Positions 20,329-28,641 of a stretch of DNA of 38,287 nucleotides are shown piece by piece (position 1 is the stretch's first letter; each line of letters starts with the position of its first letter). This stretch comes from Pseudomonadota bacterium (GTDB taxonomy: Bacteria; Pseudomonadota; Gammaproteobacteria; Xanthomonadales; Rhodanobacteraceae), in the NCBI GenBank assembly GCA_021815695.1, contig JAKAZT010000006.1:1-38287 (forward strand), given 5' to 3'. Position numbers and translations under genes: made by a program. The notes under the pieces were generated by a model, which was not told where the DNA came from, did no database searches, and saw nothing but the letters and a program-made list of their open reading frames with translations.

Positions 20329-20436
20329 CGGGGGACTCCTTGCAGGGACCGGGCGTGGCGCACGAGCTTACGCCTGCAGAGCGTTTCGACAGAAAACCCC
20401 GGCTATGCTCGCCGCTCACCGACCCGGAGTGCCGTC

Positions 20437-20889
20437 ATGCGTCGTCTGCCCCTCGTTCTTGCCGCCGTTGCCGGATTCGCCATCAGCGCGGTCGCGCTGG
20501 CCGCCATCAAGCCCGGCACCGCGGTCGCTTACCGGCAGGGCGTCTATCACGCCATCCTCTGGAACTTCGTGCCGATGAGCGACATGGTGCGCGGCCGGAC
20601 ACCGTGGAATCAGGCCGAATTCGCCAAGCGCGCCGAGCGCGTCAGCTTCTACAGCCGGCAGTTGCTGGAAGGCTTCCCGCCGGGCTCGCTGACCGGCCGC
20701 AGCGAGGCCAAGCCGGGTATCTGGACGCACTGGCCGGACTTCGAGGCCAGGATGCAGGCGTTCGAGAACGCTTCCGCGGCCATGGCACAGACAGCCCGGG
20801 GCACGGACGAGGCCGCGACCAAGGCCGCGTTCGCCAAGACCGCCGAGACCTGCAAGTCCTGCCACGACAAGTACCGCAGGGACGATTGA
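20437..20889 (+). CDS. Cytochrome c prime family protein
   Basis: Signal peptide; C-terminal heme motif TCKSCHDKYRRD; four-helix-type sequence with R-x-x-x-F-x-x motifs. Confidence 0.87.
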   Translation: MRRLPLVLAAVAGFAISAVALAAIKPGTAVAYRQGVYHAILWNFVPMSDMVRGRTPWNQAEFAKRAERVSFYSRQLLEGFPPGSLTGRSEAKPGIWTHWPDFEARMQAFENASAAMAQTARGTDEAATKAAFAKTAETCKSCHDKYRRDD

Positions 20890-20968
20890 TCGGCGACCAC
20901 GGCGCCGCGCGACCCGGGCAGGATCCGGATACGTTCGGACCTTTCGCGAGCCGAGGCTTGTCGGCGCT

Positions 20969-22153
20969 TCACCGCAGCCCCGCGGCGTGCGCGGCCAGCC
21001 GACGCTTGAGCGCGGGCAGCCGGTCCAGCGCGCGCATGCCGAATCCGCGCAGCGCCGTCCACGGTGCGGCATCGATCGCGAACGCGCGGGCGATGGCGTC
21101 AAAGCCGTGGGCGTCGAGCGTGTCGGCGCTGCGCCGGCGGCGCGCATAGCGGCGCAGCACGCTGTCGGCACCGATGTCGGTGCCGGCATCGCGCGCGACA
21201 CTCAGCACGGCAACCAGCTCGGCGACGTCGCGCAGGCCCAGATTGATGCCCTGCCCCGCCAGCGGATGCACCGCGTGCGCGGCGTCGCCCAGCAGCAGCA
21301 GGCGGGTCGCGGCAAAGCGTTGTGCCAATCCCAGGCGCAGCGCGAACGCCGCGCGCGGCGTCGTCGCCCGCACCCGGCCGAGCCGGAAATCGCTGCCGGC
21401 GCCGACCGCGGCGCAAAAATCCGCATCGTCCAGCGCCAGCACCCGCGCCGCCTCGGCCTCCGGCAGCGACCACACCAGCGAGACGCGGCCGTCGGCCAAC
21501 GGCAGCAAGGCCAGCGGCCCGCCGGGCAGGAAACGCTGCCAGGCGGTGTCGGCATGCAGGCGCTCGACGTCGAGATGCGCGACCACCGCGCGCTGGCCGT
21601 AGTCGCGGCCGCGGCTGGCGATGCCGAACGCGGCACGCAGCGGCGAATCGCGGCCGTCGGCGGCGATCAGCAGCCGCGCCGCCAGCGTGCTGCCGTCGTC
21701 CAGAGGTACCCGCACGCGGCCGCTCTCCTGCACCGGTGCGCCGACCGCCACCGGTGCGCGACATTCGACACCGGCCGCCGCCAGCGCCTGCCACAAGGCC
21801 GACTGCACCAGGTTGTTCTCGACGATCCAGCCCAGCTCGTTGCGATCGAGCAGCGCGGCGTCGAAACCGAACTCGGCGCCGCTGGCGGCGTCCCACACGC
21901 GCATCGCGCGGTAGGGCGAAACGCGCGCCGCGGCGACCGTCGACCACACGCCCATCCGATCGAGCAGTCGCGCCGAGGACGGCGCCAGCGCCACCACGCG
22001 CAGATCCGCCGGCGCGGCCGGCGACCACGTCGGCGGACGCTGGCGGTCCAGCAGCGCCACCGCGAAGCCGGCCTGCGCCAGGGCCAGTGCCGCCGCCGCG
22101 CCGGCCATGCCGCCGCCCACGATCAGCACGTCGAGCGGACGCCGCGCGCTCAC
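20969..22153 (-). CDS. FAD-dependent ubiquinone-biosynthesis monooxygenase (UbiI/UbiF/VisC-like)
   Basis: N-terminal GxGxxG DVLIVGGGMAGAAAALALAQAGFAVALLDRQ and C-terminal LLLLGDAAHAVHPLAGQGINLGLRDVAELVAVL. Confidence 0.87.
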   Translation of the reverse strand: MSARRPLDVLIVGGGMAGAAAALALAQAGFAVALLDRQRPPTWSPAAPADLRVVALAPSSARLLDRMGVWSTVAAARVSPYRAMRVWDAASGAEFGFDAALLDRNELGWIVENNLVQSALWQALAAAGVECRAPVAVGAPVQESGRVRVPLDDGSTLAARLLIAADGRDSPLRAAFGIASRGRDYGQRAVVAHLDVERLHADTAWQRFLPGGPLALLPLADGRVSLVWSLPEAEAARVLALDDADFCAAVGAGSDFRLGRVRATTPRAAFALRLGLAQRFAATRLLLLGDAAHAVHPLAGQGINLGLRDVAELVAVLSVARDAGTDIGADSVLRRYARRRRSADTLDAHGFDAIARAFAIDAAPWTALRGFGMRALDRLPALKRRLAAHAAGLR

Positions 22154-23358
22154 GGCCCGGGCTCCAGCACGGCGCGCGGCGGCTGACCGCGAAAGCCCAT
22201 GCCGCGACGGGCGATCGCGCGGCGCAGCGGCGGCAGCGCAGCGGCCGTCAGCAGTGCCAGCGAGGTCAGCGGCCGCAACGCCGGTTCCGCCAGTCCGCCC
22301 AGGCGCACCAGACCATGGCTGGCGCGCGCGGTGCCGTCGCGATCCGCCGCGCGCTGCGCGGCGTAGGCGGCGAGCCGCTCGGACGCGCCCGGGTCGACCG
22401 CCCCGGCGACGTGTTCGGCCAGCGTCAGCGCGTCGCGCAACCCGAGGTTGAAACCCTGTGCGCCGACCGGGTGCAGGGTCTGCGCGGCATTGCCGATCAG
22501 CACCGCGCGCGACGCGATCAGCGACTGCGCCAGCACGCCCCGGATTGCATAGGCATGGCGCCGCCCCGGCCGCGTCAGGCGTCCGACCCGCGCGCCGAAG
22601 CGCGCCTGCGCCAGCGCGAGATAACCGGCATCGTCCAGCGCTGCCACGGCGTCGGCTTGTGTCGCGGGCACGCTGAGCACCAGTCCGGCGCGACCCTGCG
22701 GCAGCGGCAGCAGCGCGGTCGGACCGTCATCGCCGAAGCGCTCGAAGGCGCAGCCGTCGAGCGCTTTCTGCGGCGTCAGCGTGCACACGAACAGGGTCTG
22801 CGCGTAGTCGAGGGTCGTCGCGGCAATGCCCAGCGCCGCGCGCACCCCGGACGACGTGCCGTCGGCACCGACCAGCAGCCGCGTCCGCAGCATGCGCTCG
22901 CCGTCCGCCAGCGCCAGCCGCGCGCGCCAGCCCGCGGCATCGGGTTCGAGTCCGGTCACGGTCGCCGGCGCCAGCCGCGTCAGCCGGGTGCAGGCCTCCA
23001 GGCGCGCCAGCAACGCGGCACCCAGCGCGCGCGCCGGCAGCGTATGGCCGAAACTGTCCAGACCGAGCTCGGCCGCATCGAGCCGGGTCGCGCCGAAGAC
23101 GCCCGCACGGCTGACGTGGACGCGACGGATCGGCGCGGACTCATGCGCCGCCAGCGGCCATACACCCAGCGCGGTCAGGCCGTTGACGGTGGCGCGCGCG
23201 AGCGCCAGATTGCGCTCGTCATAACCCGGATGCGCATCGGCGCGCGGTGGCGCGCTCTCGACCAGGGTGGCGGCGATGCCGGCGACATCCAGCGCGATCG
23301 CCAGACTGGCGCCGACCAGACCGCCGCCGACGATCAGGATCTCGGTGGACTCGACCAT
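22150..23358 (-). CDS. ubiH: 2-octaprenyl-6-methoxyphenol hydroxylase-like FAD monooxygenase
   Basis: TEILIVGGGLVGASLAIALDVAGIAATLVES...YDERNLALARATVNGLTALGVWPL...AVLIGNAAQTLHPVGAQGFNLGLRDALTLAEHV; ATGA overlap with the downstream paralog. Confidence 0.88.
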   Translation of the reverse strand: MVESTEILIVGGGLVGASLAIALDVAGIAATLVESAPPRADAHPGYDERNLALARATVNGLTALGVWPLAAHESAPIRRVHVSRAGVFGATRLDAAELGLDSFGHTLPARALGAALLARLEACTRLTRLAPATVTGLEPDAAGWRARLALADGERMLRTRLLVGADGTSSGVRAALGIAATTLDYAQTLFVCTLTPQKALDGCAFERFGDDGPTALLPLPQGRAGLVLSVPATQADAVAALDDAGYLALAQARFGARVGRLTRPGRRHAYAIRGVLAQSLIASRAVLIGNAAQTLHPVGAQGFNLGLRDALTLAEHVAGAVDPGASERLAAYAAQRAADRDGTARASHGLVRLGGLAEPALRPLTSLALLTAAALPPLRRAIARRGMGFRGQPPRAVLEPGP

Positions 23359-23383
23359 CCCCGAATCATACGCGGCACGACTG

Positions 23384-23542
23384 GTGTGGTGTCTCGGAAG
23401 TACGCGCCAGCGATTGCCGATGGATTTCGCTGCGAGACCAGGCGCGACGAGGAGTCATGGCCACGCCATGGCGACGCGGCGCAACGCCGTATCGCGCCGA
23501 AAGACGCGGGAATGACGGATGCGTATTTCCGGGACACCGCAC
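23384..23542. repeat. MITE-like element with 22-bp imperfect terminal inverted repeats
   Basis: Left GTGTGGTGTCTCGGAAGTACGC (23384-23405) matches the reverse complement of right GCGTATTTCCGGGACACCGCAC (23521-23542) at 19/22; internal hairpins CATGGC-CAC-GCCATG and CGGCG-CAA-CGCCG. Confidence 0.6.
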
Positions 23543-23570
23543 TAAGATGCCGCATGTCCTGCGCCATCCC

Positions 23571-24176
23571 ATGCAACTGATCCTGGTCCGCAGCGGCCGC
23601 GCCGAGGCGCCGGCCGGCACGCTGCGCGGCCAGGCCGACCTGCCGCTGGCGGTGGACGGCTTCACCGCGATGCAGCGATTGGCAACGCATTGGACCGGTG
23701 CCGCGCCGCGGTTCCTGTTCTGTTCCGACCAGCGCCGTGCAGTGCAGAGCGCGCAGGTACTGGCGGGACGCTTCGCGCTGGCACCGCTGGCCGACACGCG
23801 CCTGCGCGAGCTCGATCTCGGCCAGTGGAATGGGCTCAACTTCGCCCGCGCCGCTGCCGCCGCGCCGCAGGATTGGCAACGCTGGAACGCCGACTGGCAG
23901 CACCACGCAGCGCCCGGTGGCGAGAGCTTCACGCAGCTGCTGGCGCGCGTGCGCGCCTGGCTGGATGCCGTGCTCGACGCCGCCCAGCGCGACGACCGCG
24001 TGCTGGCCGTCGCGCACGAGGGCAGCATCCGCGCCCTGCTCTGCCATGCACTCGGACTGGATCTTCCGCAGGCCCGCGCGCTGCGCGTGGATTGCGCCGG
24101 GGTCAGCGCGATCGCCGTCCGCGACGGGCGCTTTGAAGTATCCTATTTGAACTGCCCGCTGTTTCTTTCCGACTGA
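23571..24176 (+). CDS. Histidine-phosphatase-fold protein with substituted catalytic motif (RSG instead of RHG)
   Basis: MQLILVRSGRAEAPAGTLRGQADLPLAVDG...CSDQRRAVQSAQVLAGRF...LRELDLGQWNGL...VLAVAHEGSIRALLCHALG; CobC/GpmB-like family. Confidence 0.87.
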   Translation: MQLILVRSGRAEAPAGTLRGQADLPLAVDGFTAMQRLATHWTGAAPRFLFCSDQRRAVQSAQVLAGRFALAPLADTRLRELDLGQWNGLNFARAAAAAPQDWQRWNADWQHHAAPGGESFTQLLARVRAWLDAVLDAAQRDDRVLAVAHEGSIRALLCHALGLDLPQARALRVDCAGVSAIAVRDGRFEVSYLNCPLFLSD

Positions 24177-24187
24177 GGCTCCGCCCG

Positions 24188-24754
24188 ATGCAGCCTGCCG
24201 TTGCAGACCGCCGCTTTTCGCCGCGCTTTCTGGTGTTGACCGGGATGATCGCGCTGGCGATCGGCGTGCGCCTGCTGATTCACTTCGTGCCCGGCGTGCT
24301 GCCGTGGAACTTCACGCCGGTCGAGGCGCTGGGCCTGTTCGGCGGCGCGTATTTCAGCTCGCGTCGCGACGCCTTCCTGGTGCCGTTGGCGGCAATGGCG
24401 CTCTCGGACCTGGTCATCGGCCTGCATCCGCTGATCCCGGTGGTCTATGCCTGCATCGCCGGCAGCGTGCTGCTCGGCTTCGGCCTGGCGCAGCGGCCGG
24501 GCGTGCTGCGCGTGGTGCTGGCCGGAATCGCCAGCGCCAGCGGTTTCTACCTGATCACCAACTTCGCGGTCTGGGCGACCTCGGCGATGTATCCGCACAA
24601 CGCAGCCGGTCTGATCGCCTGCTACGTCGCCGGCCTGCCGTTCTATCCGGCGACGCTGGCCGGAACGCTGGTGTGGAGCGGCGTGCTGTTCGGCGGCTAC
24701 GCGCTGCTGCAGCGACGCTGGCCGGCGCTGGCCGCGGCGACCCAGGCGACCTGA
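24188..24754 (+). CDS. Multi-pass membrane protein, DUF6580-like (ECF S-component-like)
   Basis: Hydrophobic 188-aa protein: NFTPVEALGLFGGAYFSSRRDAFLVPLAAMALSDLVIGLHPLIPVVYACIAGSVLLGFGL; pattern resembles DUF6580 proteins. Confidence 0.65.
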   Translation: MQPAVADRRFSPRFLVLTGMIALAIGVRLLIHFVPGVLPWNFTPVEALGLFGGAYFSSRRDAFLVPLAAMALSDLVIGLHPLIPVVYACIAGSVLLGFGLAQRPGVLRVVLAGIASASGFYLITNFAVWATSAMYPHNAAGLIACYVAGLPFYPATLAGTLVWSGVLFGGYALLQRRWPALAAATQAT

Positions 24755-24770
24755 GCGGCGCCGCGCCCGC

Positions 24771-25331
24771 ATGGGCAACCGTCTCTCGAAGATCTACACC
24801 CGCACCGGCGACGACGGCAGCACCGGGCTGGGCGACGGCACCCGGGTACCCAAGGACGCCGCCCGCGTCGCCGCCTACGGCACCCTCGACGAACTCAACA
24901 GCGTGCTCGGCATGGTGCTCGCCTGCGCCGACGTGCCGGCGCCGCTGCGCGCCGAGTTCACGCGCATCCAGCACACGCTGTTCGATCTCGGCGGCGAGCT
25001 GTGCATCCCCGGCACGGCGTTGGTGGACGACGCCGACGTGACGTGGCTGGAGCAGACGCTGGACCGCCACAACGAGGATCTGCCGGCGCTGAAGGACTTC
25101 ATCCTCCCCGGCGGCAACATGGCGGCGGCGACCTGTCATCTGGCGCGCACGGTGTGCCGCCGCGCCGAGCGCGACGCGGTGGCTCTGGCACGCATCGAGC
25201 CGGTGCGCCCCGAGGCGCTGCGCTATCTCAACCGCCTTTCCGACCTGCTGTTCGTGTACGCCCGCGTGCTGGCACGCGTCGGCGGCCACGGCGAGGTGCT
25301 GTGGCAGCACGCGCGCCGTCGGGGCGGCTGA
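24771..25331 (+). CDS. Cob(I)yrinic acid a,c-diamide adenosyltransferase, PduO type
   Basis: MGNRLSKIYTRTGDDGSTGLGDGTRVPKDAARVAAYGTLDELNSVLG...FILPGGNMAAATCHLARTVCRRAERD, diagnostic of PduO-type ATRs. Confidence 0.95.
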   Translation: MGNRLSKIYTRTGDDGSTGLGDGTRVPKDAARVAAYGTLDELNSVLGMVLACADVPAPLRAEFTRIQHTLFDLGGELCIPGTALVDDADVTWLEQTLDRHNEDLPALKDFILPGGNMAAATCHLARTVCRRAERDAVALARIEPVRPEALRYLNRLSDLLFVYARVLARVGGHGEVLWQHARRRGG

Positions 25332-26251
25332 TGCTGCGGCTGTATACGCACGCCGCCTGTCTGGAGCACCAGCCGGGCCCGGGCCATCCCGAATCGCCGT
25401 CGCGCCTGCAGGCGGTGCTGCAGGCGCTGGATCAGGACCGCTTTGCCGCGCTCGACCGCGTCGAAGCACCGCGGGCGACGCTGGAGCAGCTGTCGCGCGT
25501 GCACGCCGGCGCGCAGATCGAGCGCGTTTTCGCCGCTGCGCCGCAGGACGGGCTGACGCGCCTGGACGCCGACACCGCGATGTCGCCGGGTTCGCTGGAA
25601 GCGGCGCTGCGCGCCGCCGGAGCGGTCTGCGCCGCGGTTGACGCGGCACTCGGCGGCGCCGCTGCGCGTGCATTCTGCGCGGTGCGCCCGCCCGGTCATC
25701 ACGCGACCCGCGACGCGGCGATGGGCTTCTGCCTGTTCAACAACGTCGCCGCCGGCGCCGCGCAGGCGCTGGCCGTGCACGGGCTGAAGCGCGTCGCGGT
25801 GGTCGATTTCGACGTGCACCACGGCAACGGCACCCAGGACATCTTCGCGCGCGAGCCGCGCGTGCTGTACGTGTCATCGCACCAGATGCCGCTGTATCCG
25901 GGCAGCGGCGAGCGCAGCGAATGCGGCGTCGGCAACATCGTCAACGCGCCGCTGGCGCCGGGCACCGGCTCCGGTGAATTCCGCGCGCAATGGCACGAGG
26001 CGCTGCTGCCGCGCATCGCCGCCTTTCGCCCGCAACTGATCCTGGTGTCGGCGGGCTTCGACGCCCACCGGCTCGATCCGCTGGCCAATCTCGACCTGGA
26101 CGCCGAGGACTACGCCTGGCTGACCCGGCGCCTCGCCGAACTCGCCGACGCGCACGCCGGCGGCCGGCTGGTGTCCAGCCTCGAAGGCGGTTACAGCCTC
26201 ACCGCGCTGCGCGCCAGCACTGCCGCGCATGTCGGCGCGCTGATGGACTGA
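25331..26251 (+). CDS. Histone deacetylase / acetoin utilization (AcuC-like) family protein
   Basis: GPGHPESPSRLQAVLQAL, AVRPPGHHATRDAAMGFCLFNNVAAGA, VAVVDFDVHHGNGTQDIF, LILVSAGFDAHRLDPLANLDL; zinc/catalytic His-His and Asp residues present. Confidence 0.93.
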   Translation: MLRLYTHAACLEHQPGPGHPESPSRLQAVLQALDQDRFAALDRVEAPRATLEQLSRVHAGAQIERVFAAAPQDGLTRLDADTAMSPGSLEAALRAAGAVCAAVDAALGGAAARAFCAVRPPGHHATRDAAMGFCLFNNVAAGAAQALAVHGLKRVAVVDFDVHHGNGTQDIFAREPRVLYVSSHQMPLYPGSGERSECGVGNIVNAPLAPGTGSGEFRAQWHEALLPRIAAFRPQLILVSAGFDAHRLDPLANLDLDAEDYAWLTRRLAELADAHAGGRLVSSLEGGYSLTALRASTAAHVGALMD

Positions 26252-26348
26252 GCGCGACCGCGACAACCGTCGGCCCGCATCCCCTGCACGCATGCCGCAG
26301 GTCGCGGCTTTCTGCTAGTTTTGCTTGCCACATCCGCTGGGGGTTTCG

Positions 26349-28610
26349 GTGCCGCGTCGTCCTGTTTCCCTGCCGCCGCGCCGGCTGCTCGCGCTGGCGG
26401 TCGCGATCGCCGCGACCGCGCCACTGCACGCCGCCGATCTCGCCGCCGGGACCGCCTGCCCGCTGGGCAGCATCCTGTGCGCGAAGCCGGCGATCGACTA
26501 TTCGCAGTGCCCGGTCAACCCGCTGATGGCGGACTATGTGCCGGGCCTCCCCGCCGCCGGCGGCGACCGCGCCGACGCGCCGACCGACATCCGCGCGGCG
26601 CAGTCCGCCAGCAGCAACGGCCGCGAGTACACGCTGACCGGCAACGTCGCCCTGCAGCGGCTGGATCAGCTGCTGCGCGCCGACCGCATCGACTACGACC
26701 GCGACAGCACGGCCTACGCCGCCAGCGGCAACGTGCGCTACCAGGATCATGCGCTGCTGCTGCGCGCCGACAGCATTCAGGGCAGCACCACGCCCGACCG
26801 CGCCACGGCGCGCGACGTGCAATACCTGCTGCTGGCCGCGCACGGCAACGGCAGCGCCCGGACCGCGCAGATCCTCGACCGCGAACGCAGCGCCTACAGC
26901 AACGCCACCTACAGCACCTGCGACCCGCGCCACCGGCTGTGGGAGATGTCCGCGCGGCGCATCGACATCGACAGCGCCACCGGCATCGGCCGTGCCCGCG
27001 ACGTCAGCATGCGCATCAAGGGCGTGCCGTTCTTCTGGTGGCCTTATCTGCGCTTTCCGGCCAACGGCCAGCGCATGAGCGGCCTGCTGGCGCCCAGCTT
27101 CGGCGTCTCGAGCAACTCGGGCTTCTTCCTGCGGCTTCCCTACTATCTCGATCTGGCGCCCAATTACGACGCCACCGTGATCCCGCAGATCTACGGCAAC
27201 CGCGGCGCGATGCTGGGCGGGCAGTTCCGCTATCTCACCGCGTCCAGCCACGGCACCGTCAATGCCGACTACATGCCGCACGACCGTCTGTCCGGCGGCC
27301 GGCGCTGGTCGCTGCAGGCACAAGACAGCACCACGCTCGGCAACGGCTGGTCGTTCAACGCCAACATCAACCGCGTCAGCGACAGCCGCTACTTCGAGGA
27401 CTTCGGCAACAGCCTGACCCTGGCCGCGACCAGCCTGCTGGGTTCCAGTGCCTACCTCTACGGCAGCGGCAGCTGGTGGAACGCGTCGCTGGGCATCGAC
27501 ACCTTCCAGTTGACCGACCCCACCCTGCCCTACACCTCGCTGCCCTATGCGCGGTTGCCGCGCGCCACCTTCAACGCCGACCTGCCGCTGGCCGGCGCTC
27601 TCGAGTTCGGCCTGCGCAGCGAGGCGGTGGCGTTCCGCAAGCGCAACGCGCTCGAGGGCGACCGCCTCGACCTGTATCCCTATCTGGCACTGCCGCTGCA
27701 GGGCGCGGCGTGGTTCGTGCGGCCGGAGCTGGGCTACCGCTACACCACCTATCAATTGCAGCAGTCCGCCAACAGCAGCCCCGATCGCGGCCTGCCCATC
27801 GGCAGCGTGAATGCGGGTCTGGTGTTCGATCGCGATGTGCACCTGTTCGGCAACGATTACACGCAGACCCTGGAACCGCAGGCCTATTACCTCTACGTCC
27901 CCTATCGCAACCAGAACAACCTGCCGGTGTTCGACACCCAGCCGCTGACCTTCGACTACTGGCAGATGTTCAGCAGCAACACCTATTCCGGCGCCGACCG
28001 CCAGATCAACGCCAACAACCTGACCCTGGCACTGACCTCGCGCCTGCTCGATGCGGGCGGTGTCGAACGGCTGTCGGCCAGCCTCGGCGAGATCCTCTAT
28101 TTCACCCCGCAGCAGGTCACCCTGCCGGGCATGCCGCCCACGAACTACAGCCGCTCCAGCTATGTCGGCACGCTGAGCGTGGCGCTGTCGCCGGACTGGC
28201 GCCTCGACGTCGCCCAGCAGTACGACCCCAACGCGCAACGCATGACCGTCTCCACCATCGGCGTGCAGCGCCGCATCGGCACTGACGGCGTGTTCAACTT
28301 CGCCTACCGCTACCGCCAGGGCCTGCTCGACCAGTACGACGTGTCCGCGCTGTGGCCGCTGAATGCCAGCTGGAGTCTGGTCGGGCGCTGGAACTACTCG
28401 CTGCGCGACCACAGCACGCTGGAAGCACTCGGCGGCGTGGAATGGGACAGCTGCTGCATGGCGGTGCGCGTGGTGGCGCGGCACTACGTGCGCGACTTCG
28501 CCGGCGACACCAGCAACGCGATCATGTTCGAGGTCGAGTTCAAGGGCCTCGGCGACGTCGGCCAGAAGACCGGCGATTTCCTGCGCCGTGCTATCCTCGG
28601 TTATCAATGA
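26349..28610 (+). CDS. lptD: LPS-assembly protein LptD
   Basis: Signal peptide, OstA/LptA-like N-terminal domain (YTLTGNVALQRLDQLLRADRIDYDR), beta-barrel, and conserved C-terminal LGGVEWDSCCMAVRVVARHYVRDF (Cys pair). GTG start assumed; ORF extends upstream to 26325 with TTG. Confidence 0.93.
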   Translation: MPRRPVSLPPRRLLALAVAIAATAPLHAADLAAGTACPLGSILCAKPAIDYSQCPVNPLMADYVPGLPAAGGDRADAPTDIRAAQSASSNGREYTLTGNVALQRLDQLLRADRIDYDRDSTAYAASGNVRYQDHALLLRADSIQGSTTPDRATARDVQYLLLAAHGNGSARTAQILDRERSAYSNATYSTCDPRHRLWEMSARRIDIDSATGIGRARDVSMRIKGVPFFWWPYLRFPANGQRMSGLLAPSFGVSSNSGFFLRLPYYLDLAPNYDATVIPQIYGNRGAMLGGQFRYLTASSHGTVNADYMPHDRLSGGRRWSLQAQDSTTLGNGWSFNANINRVSDSRYFEDFGNSLTLAATSLLGSSAYLYGSGSWWNASLGIDTFQLTDPTLPYTSLPYARLPRATFNADLPLAGALEFGLRSEAVAFRKRNALEGDRLDLYPYLALPLQGAAWFVRPELGYRYTTYQLQQSANSSPDRGLPIGSVNAGLVFDRDVHLFGNDYTQTLEPQAYYLYVPYRNQNNLPVFDTQPLTFDYWQMFSSNTYSGADRQINANNLTLALTSRLLDAGGVERLSASLGEILYFTPQQVTLPGMPPTNYSRSSYVGTLSVALSPDWRLDVAQQYDPNAQRMTVSTIGVQRRIGTDGVFNFAYRYRQGLLDQYDVSALWPLNASWSLVGRWNYSLRDHSTLEALGGVEWDSCCMAVRVVARHYVRDFAGDTSNAIMFEVEFKGLGDVGQKTGDFLRRAILGYQ

Positions 28611-28641
28611 TTTCCGCGCCTTGCGGCGCCCGGCCTCCCCC

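Noticed and set aside
21322-23580. 752-aa plus-strand ORF opposite the two ubiquinone monooxygenase genes
   Set aside because: Shadow ORF over two well-supported FAD monooxygenases; Arg/Pro/Ala-rich with no domain.
23334-24047. 237-aa minus-strand ORF crossing the inverted-repeat element and antisense to the phosphatase
   Set aside because: No domain signature; the plus-strand gene has conserved motifs, and the repeat region is non-coding.
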